Notes: generated by a model not told the origin, from the sequence alone. Counted from the stretch's first letter, positions 1 to 9,857 are shown. The stretch: 64,000 nucleotides of DNA from DASSQJ01 sp963773655 (GCA_963773655.1 CAVZBX010000001.1:930001-994000); one strand, 5' to 3'. Made by a program: numbers and translations.

Positions 1-338
1 AGCGAGATCGGGATCATCTTGAGGTTGGCGACCGCGAGCGGGATGCCGATGATCGTGATCGCCTGGGCGACCGCCGTCGTCACGTGGGCGAGGGCGAGCC
101 ACCACCCGGCGAGCAGGATCCACACGACGTTGAGGACGACCGCGCCGGCACCCGCGCCCTCCTTGGGCACCACGGCCCGGCCGAAGGGCCACAGCGCGTA
201 CCCCGCCATCCGGAACGAGGCCACGCCGAGCGGGATCGTCACGATGAGCAGGCAGAGCACCAGGCCCGCCAGGGCGTACCCGAGGGCGAGCCACAGGCCG
301 CCGAACACCAGCCAGATGATGTTGAGCAGGGTCCGCAC
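1..338 (-). CDS. YccF domain membrane protein (C-terminus cut by window edge)
   Basis: The reverse strand reads from a GTG at 338 as RTLLNIIWLVFGGLWLALGY, then an ITIIGIPL-type segment. Two similar hydrophobic halves, each followed by a conserved IPL(G/A)xAxxxM stretch, are the mark of the YccF (DUF307) family of small inner-membrane proteins. The physiological role of that family is not established. A GGAGG lies about 4 nt before the GTG. Roughly 112 residues are visible and the gene runs off the left edge, so little of the C-terminus (family about 120-150 residues) is missing. Confidence 0.8.
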   Translation of the reverse strand, partial: MRTLLNIIWLVFGGLWLALGYALAGLVLCLLIVTIPLGVASFRMAGYALWPFGRAVVPKEGAGAGAVVLNVVWILLAGWWLALAHVTTAVAQAITIIGIPLAVANLKMIPIS

Positions 339-524
339 GGCACCTCCAGGGTCGACGTCGTCGCCCCAAGCCTGACACGCCCACCTGCTGCGCCGCCCCG
401 CGCCCCCGGGAATGCGGGGGGAGCGGGGAGACGACACGCTCGCCGTTCGTCCCCGGCTGGGCCGAGCGCGGACGTCGGGCTCACCCGGCTGGCCCGGGCC
501 GGCGTCGTTGTCGGTGGCCGCGGC

Positions 525-530
525 TAGGCT
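525..530 (+). promoter_or_regulatory. Candidate -10 box of the ABC exporter operon
   Basis: TAGGCT lies 45 nt before the chosen GTG start and 31 nt before a GAGAGGAG ribosome binding site. It fits the actinobacterial TANNNT -10 pattern, but no convincing -35 box is visible. The 339-524 gap holds no other recognisable feature. Confidence 0.35.
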
Positions 531-575
531 CGCGCCCGACGGCCGGTGGGCGTGACCGTCGAGAGGAGCGGGGTC

Positions 576-1633
<1,058 letters not shown>

Positions 1634-1637
<4 letters not shown>

Positions 1638-2443
1638 GCACCGTGACCCAGGCGGTCGGCGACGCCCTCACCGTCACCCGCCGCAACCTGATCAAGATCA
1701 AGCGGGTCCCCGACCTGCTCGTCTTCACGACGCTCTCGCCGATCATGTTCGTCCTCCTCTTCGCCTACGTCTTCGCGGGGGCGATCGGCACCCAGGACAC
1801 CGGCGTCGACTACAAGGAGTTCCTCATCGCGGGGATCTTCGCCCAGACGGTGGTCTTCGGCAGCACCTTCAGCGGGTTCAGCCTCGCCGAGGACCTGCAG
1901 AAGGGGTTCGTCGACCGGTTCCGCACCCTGCCGATGTCGCCGTCGGCGATGCTCGCCGGGCGCACCCTCTCCGACGTCGTCAACAACGTCCTCAGCCTGG
2001 TCGTCATGGGGCTCACCGGGCTGCTCGTGGGCTGGCGGATCCGCTCCTCGTTCCTCGAGGCGCTCGCCGGGGCGCTGCTGCTCCTGGTGTTCGCGTACGC
2101 GTTGTCCTGGGTGATGGCCTACGTGGGCCTCATCGTGCGCACCCCCGAGGTCGTCAACAACGCCAGCTTCATCGTCATCTTCCCGCTGACCTTCATCGCC
2201 AACACCTTCGTCAACCCCGAGACCCTGCCCCCGGTCCTGCAGACGTTCGCGTACTGGAACCCGGTCTCGAGCGTCACCCAGGCGGCCCGCGAGCTCTTCG
2301 GCAACACCAACCCCGCCTTTCCGCCGCCCGACGTCTGGCCCCTGCAGCACCCCGCGCTCTACACGTTGATCTGGGTGGTGGGGATCATGCTCGTGTTCGT
2401 CCCGCTCTCGATCCGCCAGTACCAGCGCACGACCTCGCGCTGA
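1634..2443 (+). CDS. ABC-2 type exporter permease, DrrB family
   Basis: This is the membrane partner of the preceding ATPase, 269 residues with about six hydrophobic segments. It contains the ABC-2 permease landmarks: an N-terminal cytoplasmic RNLIKIKRVPD stretch, a central ADLxKGFxDRFRTLPMS-like segment (here EDLQKGFVDRFRTLPMS), and a late FPLTFIANTFVNPETLP region followed by YWNPVSSVTQAARELFG. The ATG overlaps the ATPase stop, and together the pair would form a half-transporter dimer exporting a lipophilic compound. miaB starts 22 nt downstream with its own promoter-like box. Confidence 0.92.
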
Positions 2444-2450
2444 CCGGCCG

Positions 2451-2456
2451 TACCCT
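2451..2456 (+). promoter_or_regulatory. Candidate -10 box for leaderless miaB
   Basis: TACCCT ends 9 nt before the miaB ATG and no ribosome binding site is seen. Transcription would begin at or next to the start codon. Confidence 0.45.
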
Positions 2457-2465
2457 GTTGGGGCC

Positions 2466-3977
2466 ATGACGACGCCCAGGACCTACGACGTGCGCACCCA
2501 CGGGTGCCAGATGAACGTGCACGACTCCGAGCGGCTCGCCGGCCTGCTCGAGACGGCCGGGTACGTCGACCTCGCCGGCGTGCCCGCCGAGCACCGTCCC
2601 GACGTCGCCGACGTCGTCGTCTTCAACACCTGCGCGGTCCGCGAGAACGCCGACAACAAGCTCTACGGCAACCTCGGCCAGCTCCGCCCGGCCAAGCAGC
2701 GCAACCCCGACCTCCAGATCGCGGTCGGCGGCTGCATGGCCCAGAAGGACCGCGACTCGATCGTCGAGCGGGCCCCGTGGGTCGACGTCGTCTTCGGCAC
2801 CCACAACATCGCCAGCCTCCCCGCCCTCCTCGACCGCGCGCGGCACAACCAGCGCGCCGAGGTGGAGATCCTCGAGTCGCTGGAGACCTTTCCCTCGACC
2901 CTCCCCACCCGCCGCGACTCCGCCTTCTCCGGCTGGGTGTCGATCTCCGTCGGCTGCAACAACACCTGCACCTTCTGCATCGTGCCGAGCCTGCGCGGCA
3001 AGGAGCAGGACCGCCGCCCCGGAGACGTCCTCGCCGAGGTGGAGGCCCTGGTGGCCCAGGGCGTGGTCGAGGTGACCCTGCTCGGCCAGAACGTCAACAC
3101 CTACGGTGTCGAGTTCGGCGACCGGCTCGCCTTCGGCAAGCTTCTGCGGGCCTGCGGCGAGGTCGACGGGCTCGAGCGGGTGCGCTTCACCAGCCCCCAC
3201 CCCGCCGCCTTCACCGACGACGTCATCGCGGCCATGGCCGAGACGCCCAACGTCATGCCGAGCCTGCACATGCCGCTGCAGTCCGGCTCCGACCGCGTGC
3301 TCAGGGCGATGCGGCGCAGCTACCGCAGCGAGCGCTTCCTCGGCATCCTCGACGCGGTGCGGGCCGCCATCCCCGACGCCGCGATCACCACCGACCTCAT
3401 CGTCGGCTTCCCGGGGGAGACCGAGGAGGACTTCGAGCAGACCCTGCGGGTGGTCGAGGCGGCCCGGTTCTCGAGCGCCTTCACCTTCCAGTACTCCGTG
3501 CGGCCCGGTACCCCCGCCGCCGACATGGACGGGCAGGTGCCCAAGGAGGTCGTCCAGGAGCGGTTCGGCCGGCTCATCGCCCTCCAGGAGGAGGTCTCCT
3601 GGGCGGGCAACCGTGCGATGGAGGGACGTGAGGTCGAGGTGCTCGTCGCCCCGGGGGAGGGCCGCAAGGACGGCGCCACCGCGCGGCTCTCGGGCCGTGC
3701 GCGCGACAACCGGCTGGTGCACGTCGGGGCGCCCGACGGTGCGCAGCGCCCGCGTCCCGGCGACGTGGTCACCGTGGGGGTCACCTACGGGGCGCCGCAC
3801 CACCTGGTCGCCGACTCGGGCGTCCGGGGTGGGGCCTGGGCGGTGCGCCGCACCCGGGGCGGCGACGCGTGGGCCGCCCTGCAGGACGCGCCCGTTCCGG
3901 GGAAGCCCGCGGTGTCGCTGGGCATGCCGGGCGTCGGTGCGCCCCCGCGGGCCGCGGTCCCCGACTGCTCCGGCTGA
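2466..3977 (+). CDS. miaB: tRNA-2-methylthio-N6-dimethylallyladenosine synthase MiaB
   Basis: MiaB adds a methylthio group to i6A37 in tRNAs reading UNN codons. The 503-residue protein has the UPF0004 domain with cysteines in THGCQMNVHD, VFNTCAVRE and VGGCMAQKD, which bind the auxiliary [4Fe-4S] cluster. The radical-SAM motif is CNNTCTFC (CxxxCxxC), and a C-terminal TRAM domain spans about residues 375-440. The substrate-generating enzyme miaA lies 1.3 kb downstream beyond def. The last ~50 residues are longer than usual. The stop codon forms the loop of a strong hairpin. Confidence 0.96.
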   Translation: MTTPRTYDVRTHGCQMNVHDSERLAGLLETAGYVDLAGVPAEHRPDVADVVVFNTCAVRENADNKLYGNLGQLRPAKQRNPDLQIAVGGCMAQKDRDSIVERAPWVDVVFGTHNIASLPALLDRARHNQRAEVEILESLETFPSTLPTRRDSAFSGWVSISVGCNNTCTFCIVPSLRGKEQDRRPGDVLAEVEALVAQGVVEVTLLGQNVNTYGVEFGDRLAFGKLLRACGEVDGLERVRFTSPHPAAFTDDVIAAMAETPNVMPSLHMPLQSGSDRVLRAMRRSYRSERFLGILDAVRAAIPDAAITTDLIVGFPGETEEDFEQTLRVVEAARFSSAFTFQYSVRPGTPAADMDGQVPKEVVQERFGRLIALQEEVSWAGNRAMEGREVEVLVAPGEGRKDGATARLSGRARDNRLVHVGAPDGAQRPRPGDVVTVGVTYGAPHHLVADSGVRGGAWAVRRTRGGDAWAALQDAPVPGKPAVSLGMPGVGAPPRAAVPDCSG

Positions 3978-3989
3978 GCCGGAGCAGTC
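3963..3989. terminator. Bidirectional hairpin terminator between miaB and the small membrane protein
   Basis: A perfect 12-bp stem (GACTGCTCCGGC / GCCGGAGCAGTC) has a 3-nt loop that is the miaB stop codon TGA. It lies between convergent genes and overlaps the last miaB codons. There is no T-tract, which is common for high-GC actinobacterial terminators. Confidence 0.7.
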
Positions 3990-3993
3990 GCAG

Positions 3994-4194
3994 TCAGCCG
4001 AGCAGGAGGACGATGCCGCCGACGGTGGCGGCGATGACGGCGAGCAGGCCGGCGCCCACGAACGGCAGCATCCGGCGACGGCGGTCGAGGGCCACCTGGT
4101 GCTCGGCCTGGTTGTCCTCCGCGGCGTCCCAGAGGGGCGTCGGGTCGAACGGCTGGATGTCGAGCTTGGGGAGGCCGGAGGTCCAGTGCGACAT
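3994..4194 (-). CDS. Small single-pass membrane protein, function unknown
   Basis: This 66-residue protein has a hydrophilic N-terminal half (IQPFDPTPLWDAAEDNQAEH), a basic RRRR stretch, then one C-terminal transmembrane helix (AGLLAVIAATVGGIVLLLG) that ends the protein. The charge pattern predicts the N-terminus in the cytoplasm. An AGGAAGGA ribosome binding site precedes the ATG. It converges on miaB across a shared terminator. I do not recognise a family with a known role. Confidence 0.7.
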   Translation of the reverse strand: MSHWTSGLPKLDIQPFDPTPLWDAAEDNQAEHQVALDRRRRMLPFVGAGLLAVIAATVGGIVLLLG

Positions 4195-4320
4195 GGGTTC
4201 AGTCCTTCCTGGGCGGCGGGATCGTTGCTCAGGTTAGGGAGCCGCCGGGCGGCCCCGCCGGGAAACGGGGGCCGCGACACGACTCGTGGCCGAATGCCGC
4301 TGGAGGACCGGCCGAACGGA

Positions 4321-4353
4321 CGAGCCCCCGGTCCGGGATGGACCGGGGGCTCG
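4321..4353. terminator. Terminator of the antitoxin-like gene
   Basis: A perfect 14-bp inverted repeat (CGAGCCCCCGGTCC / GGACCGGGGGCTCG) with a 5-nt loop begins 15 nt past the stop of the antitoxin-like gene (reverse strand). It would also insulate the upstream start of the small membrane protein gene. Confidence 0.7.
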
Positions 4354-4368
4354 CTGACGCCGAGTCGC

Positions 4369-4560
4369 TCAGCGCTCGCCGATGGCGTCGTCGGCCCGTC
4401 GCTGGGCCGAGTCGACCTGGTCGGCGTACTTCCCGCCCGTGGCGCCGTCGACCGTGTCGCCACCGCGTTCGATGGCCTGGTCGCTGACGGACTCCACCTG
4501 GTCGGGGTGGTCCTTGCTGACCTCGTCGAGCTTCTTCCGGGCGTCGTCGAGAAATCCCAT
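4369..4560 (-). CDS. Antitoxin-like small protein (Rv0909/MT0933 family)
   Basis: The 63-residue, highly charged protein starts MGFLDDARKKLDEVSKDHPD and contains GGKYADQVDSAQ, which matches the MT0933-type antitoxin family of actinobacteria (short helical proteins with a TGGKYADKVD-like motif). GGAAGGAGG lies 5 nt before the ATG. No toxin gene is adjacent on either side, so it is an orphan here and its function as an antitoxin is not certain. Many family members are solitary. Confidence 0.75.
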   Translation of the reverse strand: MGFLDDARKKLDEVSKDHPDQVESVSDQAIERGGDTVDGATGGKYADQVDSAQRRADDAIGER

Positions 4561-4685
4561 GCGCGCCTCCTTCCGTCGGGGACAGGTCGGCTCCCGGGGG
4601 AGCCCGTCCAGTCCACACCACGACGGCGCTCGGTGCCACCCCCGCGACTCGGAACGGTCGGCGCGGCTCTGCCACAATCGGGCCC

Positions 4686-5294
4686 ATGACCGTCCGGCCC
4701 GTCGTCATCACCGGGGACCCGGTGCTCCACACCCGCGCCCAGCCCGTCGAGGTCATCGACGACGAGGTCCGCGACCTCGTCGCCGACATGGTCGAGACGA
4801 TGGACGCCGCCCGTGGGGTGGGGCTGGCCGCACCACAGGTCGGTGTCGGCCTGCGCATCTTCACCTGGGCGATGGGCAACGACGACGGCATCCCGCCCCG
4901 CGGTGTCGTCATCAACCCCTACGTCGTGGCGAGCAAGCCCGTGGCGGGCGACCCCGACCCCCACGAGGAGTCCGAGGGCTGCCTCTCGGTGCCGGGTGAG
5001 TCGTTCCCGCTGCGTCGCGGCGAGACCGCCACGCTCACCGGACAGGACCTCGACGGCCAGGAGATCCGCTACGAGGCCACCGGGTGGTTCGCGCGCATGC
5101 TGCAGCACGAGTACGACCATCTCAACGGGTTCCTCTACGTCGACCGGCTCTCCGGCAAGTGGGCCCGGCGCGCACGCAAGGCGGTGAAGGCCAACGGCTG
5201 GGGCGAGCCCGGACTCACCTGGATGCCCGGGGTCGACCGTGACCCGTTCGGGCACGACGACGCCGACGACCTCGACCAGGACCCGGTCCCCTGA
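4686..5294 (+). CDS. def: Peptide deformylase
   Basis: Peptide deformylase removes the N-formyl group from new proteins. The three family motifs are intact: GVGLAAPQVG (GxGxAAxQ), EGCLSVPG (EGCLS, metal Cys) and QHEYDHLNG (HExDH, metal His pair). The 202-residue protein has a short acidic C-terminal tail. A CACAAT hexamer ends 7 nt before the ATG and no ribosome binding site is seen, so the message may be leaderless. It lies between miaB and miaA. Confidence 0.95.
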   Translation: MTVRPVVITGDPVLHTRAQPVEVIDDEVRDLVADMVETMDAARGVGLAAPQVGVGLRIFTWAMGNDDGIPPRGVVINPYVVASKPVAGDPDPHEESEGCLSVPGESFPLRRGETATLTGQDLDGQEIRYEATGWFARMLQHEYDHLNGFLYVDRLSGKWARRARKAVKANGWGEPGLTWMPGVDRDPFGHDDADDLDQDPVP

Positions 5295-5326
5295 GCCCCC
5301 GTCCCGACCCGCTCGAGGCGGCGACG

Positions 5327-6295
5327 GTGCGGCGGTCGGCTCCCGGGTCCGGTCTGGTCGTCGCCGTGGTGGGGCCCACCGCCGCCGGCAAGTCCGACCT
5401 CGGCGTCGCCCTCGCGCTGCGGCTCGGCGGTGAGGTGGTCTCGGCCGACGCCTCCCAGCTCTACCGCGGCATGGACGTCGGCACCGCGAAGCTCACGCCG
5501 GACGAGCGGCAGGGGGTGCCGCACCACCAGCTCGACGTCCTCGACGTCACCGAGGAGGCCTCGGTCGCGGCGTACCAGCGGCACGCGCGCGCCGACGTCG
5601 AAGCGGTGCTGGCCCGCGGCGCGCTGCCGGTCGTCGTCGGCGGGTCGGGCCTGTACGTGCGCGCGGTGCTCGACCGGCTGGAGATCCCTCCGACCGACCC
5701 GGACACCCGCTCGCGGCTGGAGCGTCGCGCCGTCGAGGAGGGCACCGCCGCGCTGCACGCGGACCTCCAGCGGCGGGACCCCGAGGCCGCCGCCGCCATC
5801 GAGCCGAACAACACCCGCAGGATCGTGCGGGCACTCGAGGTCGTCGAGCTCACCGGCCGGCCGTTCGGCGCGACGATGCCGACGCGTGAGTTCCTGCGTC
5901 CCACCCTCGTCCTCGGGCTGCGCTGCGGCCGCGAGGCCCTCGACCGCCGGGTCGCCCAGCGCACCGCCTCGATGTTCGGCTCCGGCCTCCTGGAGGAGAC
6001 CCGTGCGCTCGAGGCGCGCGGCCTGCGCACGGGGCGCACGGCGAGCCGGGCCGTCGGCTACGCCCAGGCGCTCGCGGTGCTGGACGGCACGATGACCCGG
6101 GACGAGGCCGTCGCCGACACCACCGCCCGCACCCGGCGGCTGGTACGGCGGCAGCAGTCGTGGTTCGGGGCCGACCCCCGCGTGCGGTGGCTGGACTCCC
6201 TCGACCCGGACCTGCCCGACCGCGCCACCGCGCTCGTCGACGCCGCCGCGACCGAGCTGCGCCGGGAGGGGTGGGACGATGGTCGGCATGGCTGA
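5327..6295 (+). CDS. miaA: tRNA dimethylallyltransferase MiaA
   Basis: MiaA transfers a dimethylallyl group to A37 of tRNAs, giving the i6A substrate of MiaB. The 322-residue protein shows the P-loop GPTAAGKSDL, the tRNA/prenyl-binding SADASQLYRGMDVGTAK and PHHQLDVLD segments, GGSGLYVRAVLDRL, and NNTRRIVRALE. The GTG at 5327 is the likely start, though it has no clear ribosome binding site. Its 3' end overlaps dapF by 17 bp, so the two genes are likely co-transcribed. Confidence 0.95.
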   Translation: MRRSAPGSGLVVAVVGPTAAGKSDLGVALALRLGGEVVSADASQLYRGMDVGTAKLTPDERQGVPHHQLDVLDVTEEASVAAYQRHARADVEAVLARGALPVVVGGSGLYVRAVLDRLEIPPTDPDTRSRLERRAVEEGTAALHADLQRRDPEAAAAIEPNNTRRIVRALEVVELTGRPFGATMPTREFLRPTLVLGLRCGREALDRRVAQRTASMFGSGLLEETRALEARGLRTGRTASRAVGYAQALAVLDGTMTRDEAVADTTARTRRLVRRQQSWFGADPRVRWLDSLDPDLPDRATALVDAAATELRREGWDDGRHG

Positions 6296-7166
6296 CGGGC
6301 TGGCGTTCACCAAGGGTCACGGCACGGAGAACGACTTCGTGCTCGTGCCCGACCTCGACGGTGCGCTGGGGCTGAGCGCGGCCCGCGCCGCCGCCCTCGC
6401 CGACCGCCGCACCGGCGTCGGCGGCGACGGCGTCATCCGGGTGGTGGCCACGGAGTGCTCCGACGACCCCGACGTGCGCGCGCAGGCCGGCGAGGCCCCG
6501 TGGTTCATGGACTACCGCAACGCCGACGGCGGCCTGTCCGAGATGTGCGGCAACGGCACCCGGGTCTTCGCCGCCTTCCTCCGGCGCGCGGGCCTGGAGA
6601 CCGCCGACGAGTTCCTCATCGCCACCCGGGCCGGAGCCAAGCACGTCCGCGCCGAGGACGCCGGCTGGGCCGTCGACCTCGGCCCCTGGCGGCTCGGTGA
6701 CCCCGTCACCGCCGCCCAGGACGGCTTCGACGCCCTCGTGCACGTGGGCGAGGGCGACCCGTACTCGGCCCTGTCGGTCGAGCTGGGCAACCCGCACACG
6801 GTGGTGGCGCTGCCCGAGGCGGTCGACCTCGACGGCCTGGACCTGGCCCGCGCACCGCTCGTGCGCCCCGAGCCGCCGAACGGCACCAACGTCGAGCTCG
6901 TCCGACCGATCGGCCCCGGGCACCTGGCGATGCGGGTGCACGAGCGTGGTGTCGGCGAGACGCGGTCGTGCGGCAGCGGCGCCTGCGCGGCCGCGGTCGC
7001 GACGAGCTACTGGGCCGGCACGACCGACGCGCAGCCGGTCTGGGTGGTCGACGTGCCCGGTGGGCGGCTCACCGTGCGCCTGCTGCCCGAGCACGGGGTC
7101 GAGCTCGCCGGCCCGGCGGTGCTCGTGGCCGACGGCACCGTCGACCTCGGCCTCCTGCCCGCCTGA
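6279..7166 (+). CDS. dapF: Diaminopimelate epimerase
   Basis: DapF interconverts LL- and meso-diaminopimelate for lysine and peptidoglycan synthesis. The two catalytic cysteines are in EMCGNGTRVFAAF and in RSCGSGACAAA. The N-terminal FTKGHGTENDFVLV and the NPHTVV segment are typical. ATG 6279 is preferred because GGGAGGGG lies 7 nt upstream; ATG 6288 is an alternative. Length is 295 residues, normal for actinobacteria. Confidence 0.95.
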   Translation: MVGMADGLAFTKGHGTENDFVLVPDLDGALGLSAARAAALADRRTGVGGDGVIRVVATECSDDPDVRAQAGEAPWFMDYRNADGGLSEMCGNGTRVFAAFLRRAGLETADEFLIATRAGAKHVRAEDAGWAVDLGPWRLGDPVTAAQDGFDALVHVGEGDPYSALSVELGNPHTVVALPEAVDLDGLDLARAPLVRPEPPNGTNVELVRPIGPGHLAMRVHERGVGETRSCGSGACAAAVATSYWAGTTDAQPVWVVDVPGGRLTVRLLPEHGVELAGPAVLVADGTVDLGLLPA

Positions 7167-7236
7167 CGCGAGGGGATCGCCGGGGCTCACCGCGCCCGGG
7201 TCGGGGCCTTGACGCCGCGGGGCACCGCCCGCAGAC

Positions 7237-7261
7237 TTGACATTCTTCCCGTTTCTGTCAA
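7237..7261. promoter_or_regulatory. Candidate operator/promoter of the alkane monooxygenase gene
   Basis: TTGACA and TGTCAA form perfect 6-bp inverted arms separated by 13 bp. The left arm is also a consensus -35 box. The site lies 16 bp before the chosen ATG, and a TetR gene is the next gene in the operon, so it is a plausible TetR operator. Binding is inferred. Confidence 0.45.
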
Positions 7262-7277
7262 TCGGCGTGGAGGACGG

Positions 7278-8708
7278 ATGGCGCCCGGTCGCACTGGTTC
7301 CCGCGGACCCGTCGACGCGCCGGTGACCTGGCGCGACCCCAAGCGGTCCCTGTGGCTCCTCGGGCTCGTCGTGCCGGCCCTGGCCTTCGTCGCGCTCGGC
7401 GGGTGGTGGCTCAGCGGGTCGACGACCTGGTTCTGGGTGGGGCCCGTCGTCGTGCTCGGCATCGTGCCCGTCATCGACCTGGTGACCCGGGCGGACCCGT
7501 CCAACCCACCGGAGGGCGTCATCGAGGCCCTCGAGGCCGACCGCTACTACCGGTGGGTCACGTACGCGTTCCTGCCCCTGCAGTACCTGGGGTTCGGTGC
7601 GGTGCTCGTCGTCGTCGGCCTCCGGGAGGACCTCTCCGTGGCGGCCCGGCTCGGGCTCGCGGCGACCCTGGGCGTCATCGGCGGCGTCGGCATCAACACC
7701 GCTCACGAGCTCGGCCACAAGCGTCCCGGCCACGAGCGTTGGCTGGCCCGGGTGGCCCTGGCCCCCGTCTTCTACGGGCACTTCTACATCGAGCACAACC
7801 GTGGCCACCACGTCCGCGTGGCCACCCCCGACGACCCGGCCTCGGCCCGGCTCGGCGAGTCCTTCTACGGGTTCTGGCCGCGCACGGTGCTGGGCTCGCT
7901 GCGCAGCGCGTGGCGCCTCGAGCGCCGACGGCTGGCCCGCCGCGGTCACCGCCCGCTCACCTGGGGCAACGACCTGGTCACGGCCTGGCTGATGTCGGTG
8001 TTCCTCTGGGGGCTGGCCGTCGCCGCCTTCGGCTGGTCGGTGTTCCCCTTCCTCGTCGTCCAGGCGCTGGTCGGCATCTCCCTGCTCGAGGCGGTGAACT
8101 ACCTGGAGCACTACGGCCTGCTGCGGCAGGTGGTCGGGGTCCCCGGGAAGGAGCGCTACGAGCGGGTGGACCCCAGGCACAGCTGGAACTCCGACCAGAT
8201 CGTCACAAACATCCTGCTCTACCACCTCCAGCGCCACAGCGACCACCACGCCAACCCCACGCGTCGCTACCAGACCCTGCGTCACTTCGAGGCGTCCCCG
8301 GTGCTGCCCACCGGCTACGCCGGGATGATCCTGCTCGCCCTCGTGCCCCCGCTGTGGCGGCGGGTCATGGACCCACTCGTCGTCGCCCACTACGGCGGTG
8401 ACGCCGGGCTGGCCAACCTCCACCCGGCCGCCCGCTCCCGTCTGCTGCGCCGCCACGCCGCGCCCCCGGCAGTTCCCACCCGGATGGCGCCCGGCACGGC
8501 CGGCCCCTCGGCGGGGCCGGACGACGAGGTCCTCGCCGCTCGCTGCCCCGGCTGCGGCTACACCTACGAGGTCGCCGCCGGCAACGAGCTCGAGGGGTTC
8601 CCTGCGGGCACTCCGTGGTCGGAGGTGCCCGACGACTGGTGCTGCCCCGACTGCGGGGTCCGGGAGAAGGTCGACTTCGAACCGCTCGACCCGGCCGGGC
8701 GAGGGTGA
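7278..8708 (+). CDS. alkB: Alkane 1-monooxygenase fused to rubredoxin
   Basis: This is a membrane di-iron alkane hydroxylase with its electron donor fused at the C-terminus. The histidine boxes are NTAHELGHKR, EHNRGHHVR and LQRHSDHHANPTRRYQ, with the family motif NYLEHYG before the third. Several transmembrane helices occupy about residues 20-130 and 230-285. The rubredoxin domain (about residues 415-465) has CPGCGYTYE and CCPDCG, giving the CxxC/CxxC iron site. Rubredoxin fusions of this kind are known in actinobacteria that use medium or long alkanes. GGAGGAC sits 3-4 nt before the ATG. The stop overlaps the TetR start as GTGA. An upstream in-frame start at 7209 is less likely because it precedes the promoter-like TTGACA. 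Confidence 0.93.
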   Translation: MAPGRTGSRGPVDAPVTWRDPKRSLWLLGLVVPALAFVALGGWWLSGSTTWFWVGPVVVLGIVPVIDLVTRADPSNPPEGVIEALEADRYYRWVTYAFLPLQYLGFGAVLVVVGLREDLSVAARLGLAATLGVIGGVGINTAHELGHKRPGHERWLARVALAPVFYGHFYIEHNRGHHVRVATPDDPASARLGESFYGFWPRTVLGSLRSAWRLERRRLARRGHRPLTWGNDLVTAWLMSVFLWGLAVAAFGWSVFPFLVVQALVGISLLEAVNYLEHYGLLRQVVGVPGKERYERVDPRHSWNSDQIVTNILLYHLQRHSDHHANPTRRYQTLRHFEASPVLPTGYAGMILLALVPPLWRRVMDPLVVAHYGGDAGLANLHPAARSRLLRRHAAPPAVPTRMAPGTAGPSAGPDDEVLAARCPGCGYTYEVAAGNELEGFPAGTPWSEVPDDWCCPDCGVREKVDFEPLDPAGRG

Positions 8709-9265
8709 GCGACACCGCCGGACGGGTCCTGGACGCGGCCGCGGCGCTGGTCGCCGACCGGGGGTGGGCCGGTCTGTCGATGGGGGCGGTCGCCCGGGGG
8801 GCCGGCGTGAGCCGGCAGACCGTGTACAACCTCGTGGGGTCCAAGCAGGGACTGGCCGAGGCCCTCGTGGCGCGGGAGGTCCGTGACTTCCTCGCGGTGG
8901 TCGACCAGGAGCTCGGCGGCGACGGGGACGTCGTGGACGCCGTCCGCCGCACCGTGCACCGGGTCCTCACCCTCGCCGCCGCCAACCCCCTCCTCGTGGT
9001 GACCGTGTCCGCCTCGAACGGCACCGCGGCGGACGAGGTCCTCCCTCTGCTCACCACGAGGTCGGAGGGCCTGCTCTCCTCCGCCGGCGCCGTCGTCGAC
9101 GCCCACCTGGCCCGCCGCGTGCCCGCGATGCCCCCGGGGGAGCGGGCCGTCCTCGTCGACACCCTCGTCCGGGTGGTGATGTCGCACGTCGTCCGTCCGC
9201 ACGCGGAGCCAGGGGAGGCCGCGGCCTCCGTGGCCTGGGTGGTCAGTCGGCTGCTGCCGGCCTGA
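8705..9265 (+). CDS. TetR family regulator, probable repressor of the alkane monooxygenase
   Basis: The 186-residue protein has a TetR N-terminal helix-turn-helix (MGAVARGAGVSRQTVYNLVGSKQGLAEAL) at about residues 25-55 and a variable ligand-binding C-terminal domain. It is encoded directly after the alkB-rubredoxin fusion with a 4-bp overlap, the arrangement of AlkX/AlkU-type regulators. A fatty acid or acyl-CoA ligand is therefore possible but not shown. Its 3' end overlaps the convergent methyltransferase gene by 23 bp. Confidence 0.88.
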   Translation: MSDTAGRVLDAAAALVADRGWAGLSMGAVARGAGVSRQTVYNLVGSKQGLAEALVAREVRDFLAVVDQELGGDGDVVDAVRRTVHRVLTLAAANPLLVVTVSASNGTAADEVLPLLTTRSEGLLSSAGAVVDAHLARRVPAMPPGERAVLVDTLVRVVMSHVVRPHAEPGEAAASVAWVVSRLLPA

Positions 9266-9857
9266 CCTCGAGCACCCGGAAGCCGCGGCTCGAGGTGTAC
9301 CGGGTGCACGGCATCGCGAGCTCGGCCTCCACCCACCGCTGCAGCGAGTCCGACCCGAGGTTCTTCTGCACGACGAGGTACGCGACCCCGCCCGGCGCGA
9401 GCCGGGGGAGCCAGGTGCGCAGCAGGTCGTGGAGCACCTTCTTGCCCACCCGGATCGGCGGGTTGGACCAGATCAGGTCGAACCGTGCATCGGCGGGGAC
9501 GCCGTCAGCGGTGGCCGGCCGGACGCCGGACAGCCCCAGCGCGGAGGCGTTGCGGCTGCACAGGTCGAGGGCGCGCTCGTTGACGTCGACCGCCCAGACG
9601 GTCGCCTCGGGTGCCAGCAGGCCGAGGGTGAGGGCGAGCGGGCCCCAGCCGCAGCCGAGGTCGAGGAAGGTGCCGGTGCGTGGCGGCAGGGGGGCCTGGT
9701 CGAGGAGCACGGCCGTTCCCTTGTCGATCCCGGCGGGGGAGAACACCCCCCGGGCCACCTCCACCTCGACGTCCCGGCCCGCCAGCCGCAGCCGGAGCGG
9801 CCGGCGCTCGGCGTCGCTGGCCGGCTCGGCGGTGAAGTAGTGGTCGGGGGCGCCCAT
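9243..9857 (-). CDS. RsmC-like class I methyltransferase
   Basis: The 204-residue protein starts HYFTAEPAS and carries FLDLGCGWGPLALTL (SAM motif I), AVDVNERALDLC (motif II) and the catalytic-type WSNPPIRVGKK (NPPF-like motif IV). This pattern is that of single-domain RsmC-like enzymes, which methylate the exocyclic amine of guanine in 16S rRNA; the exact target is inferred. A TAGCCT box ends 9 nt before the ATG with no ribosome binding site, so translation may be leaderless. hflX starts 74 bp away on the other strand. Confidence 0.9.
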   Translation of the reverse strand: MGAPDHYFTAEPASDAERRPLRLRLAGRDVEVEVARGVFSPAGIDKGTAVLLDQAPLPPRTGTFLDLGCGWGPLALTLGLLAPEATVWAVDVNERALDLCSRNASALGLSGVRPATADGVPADARFDLIWSNPPIRVGKKVLHDLLRTWLPRLAPGGVAYLVVQKNLGSDSLQRWVEAELAMPCTRYTSSRGFRVLEVRPAAAD

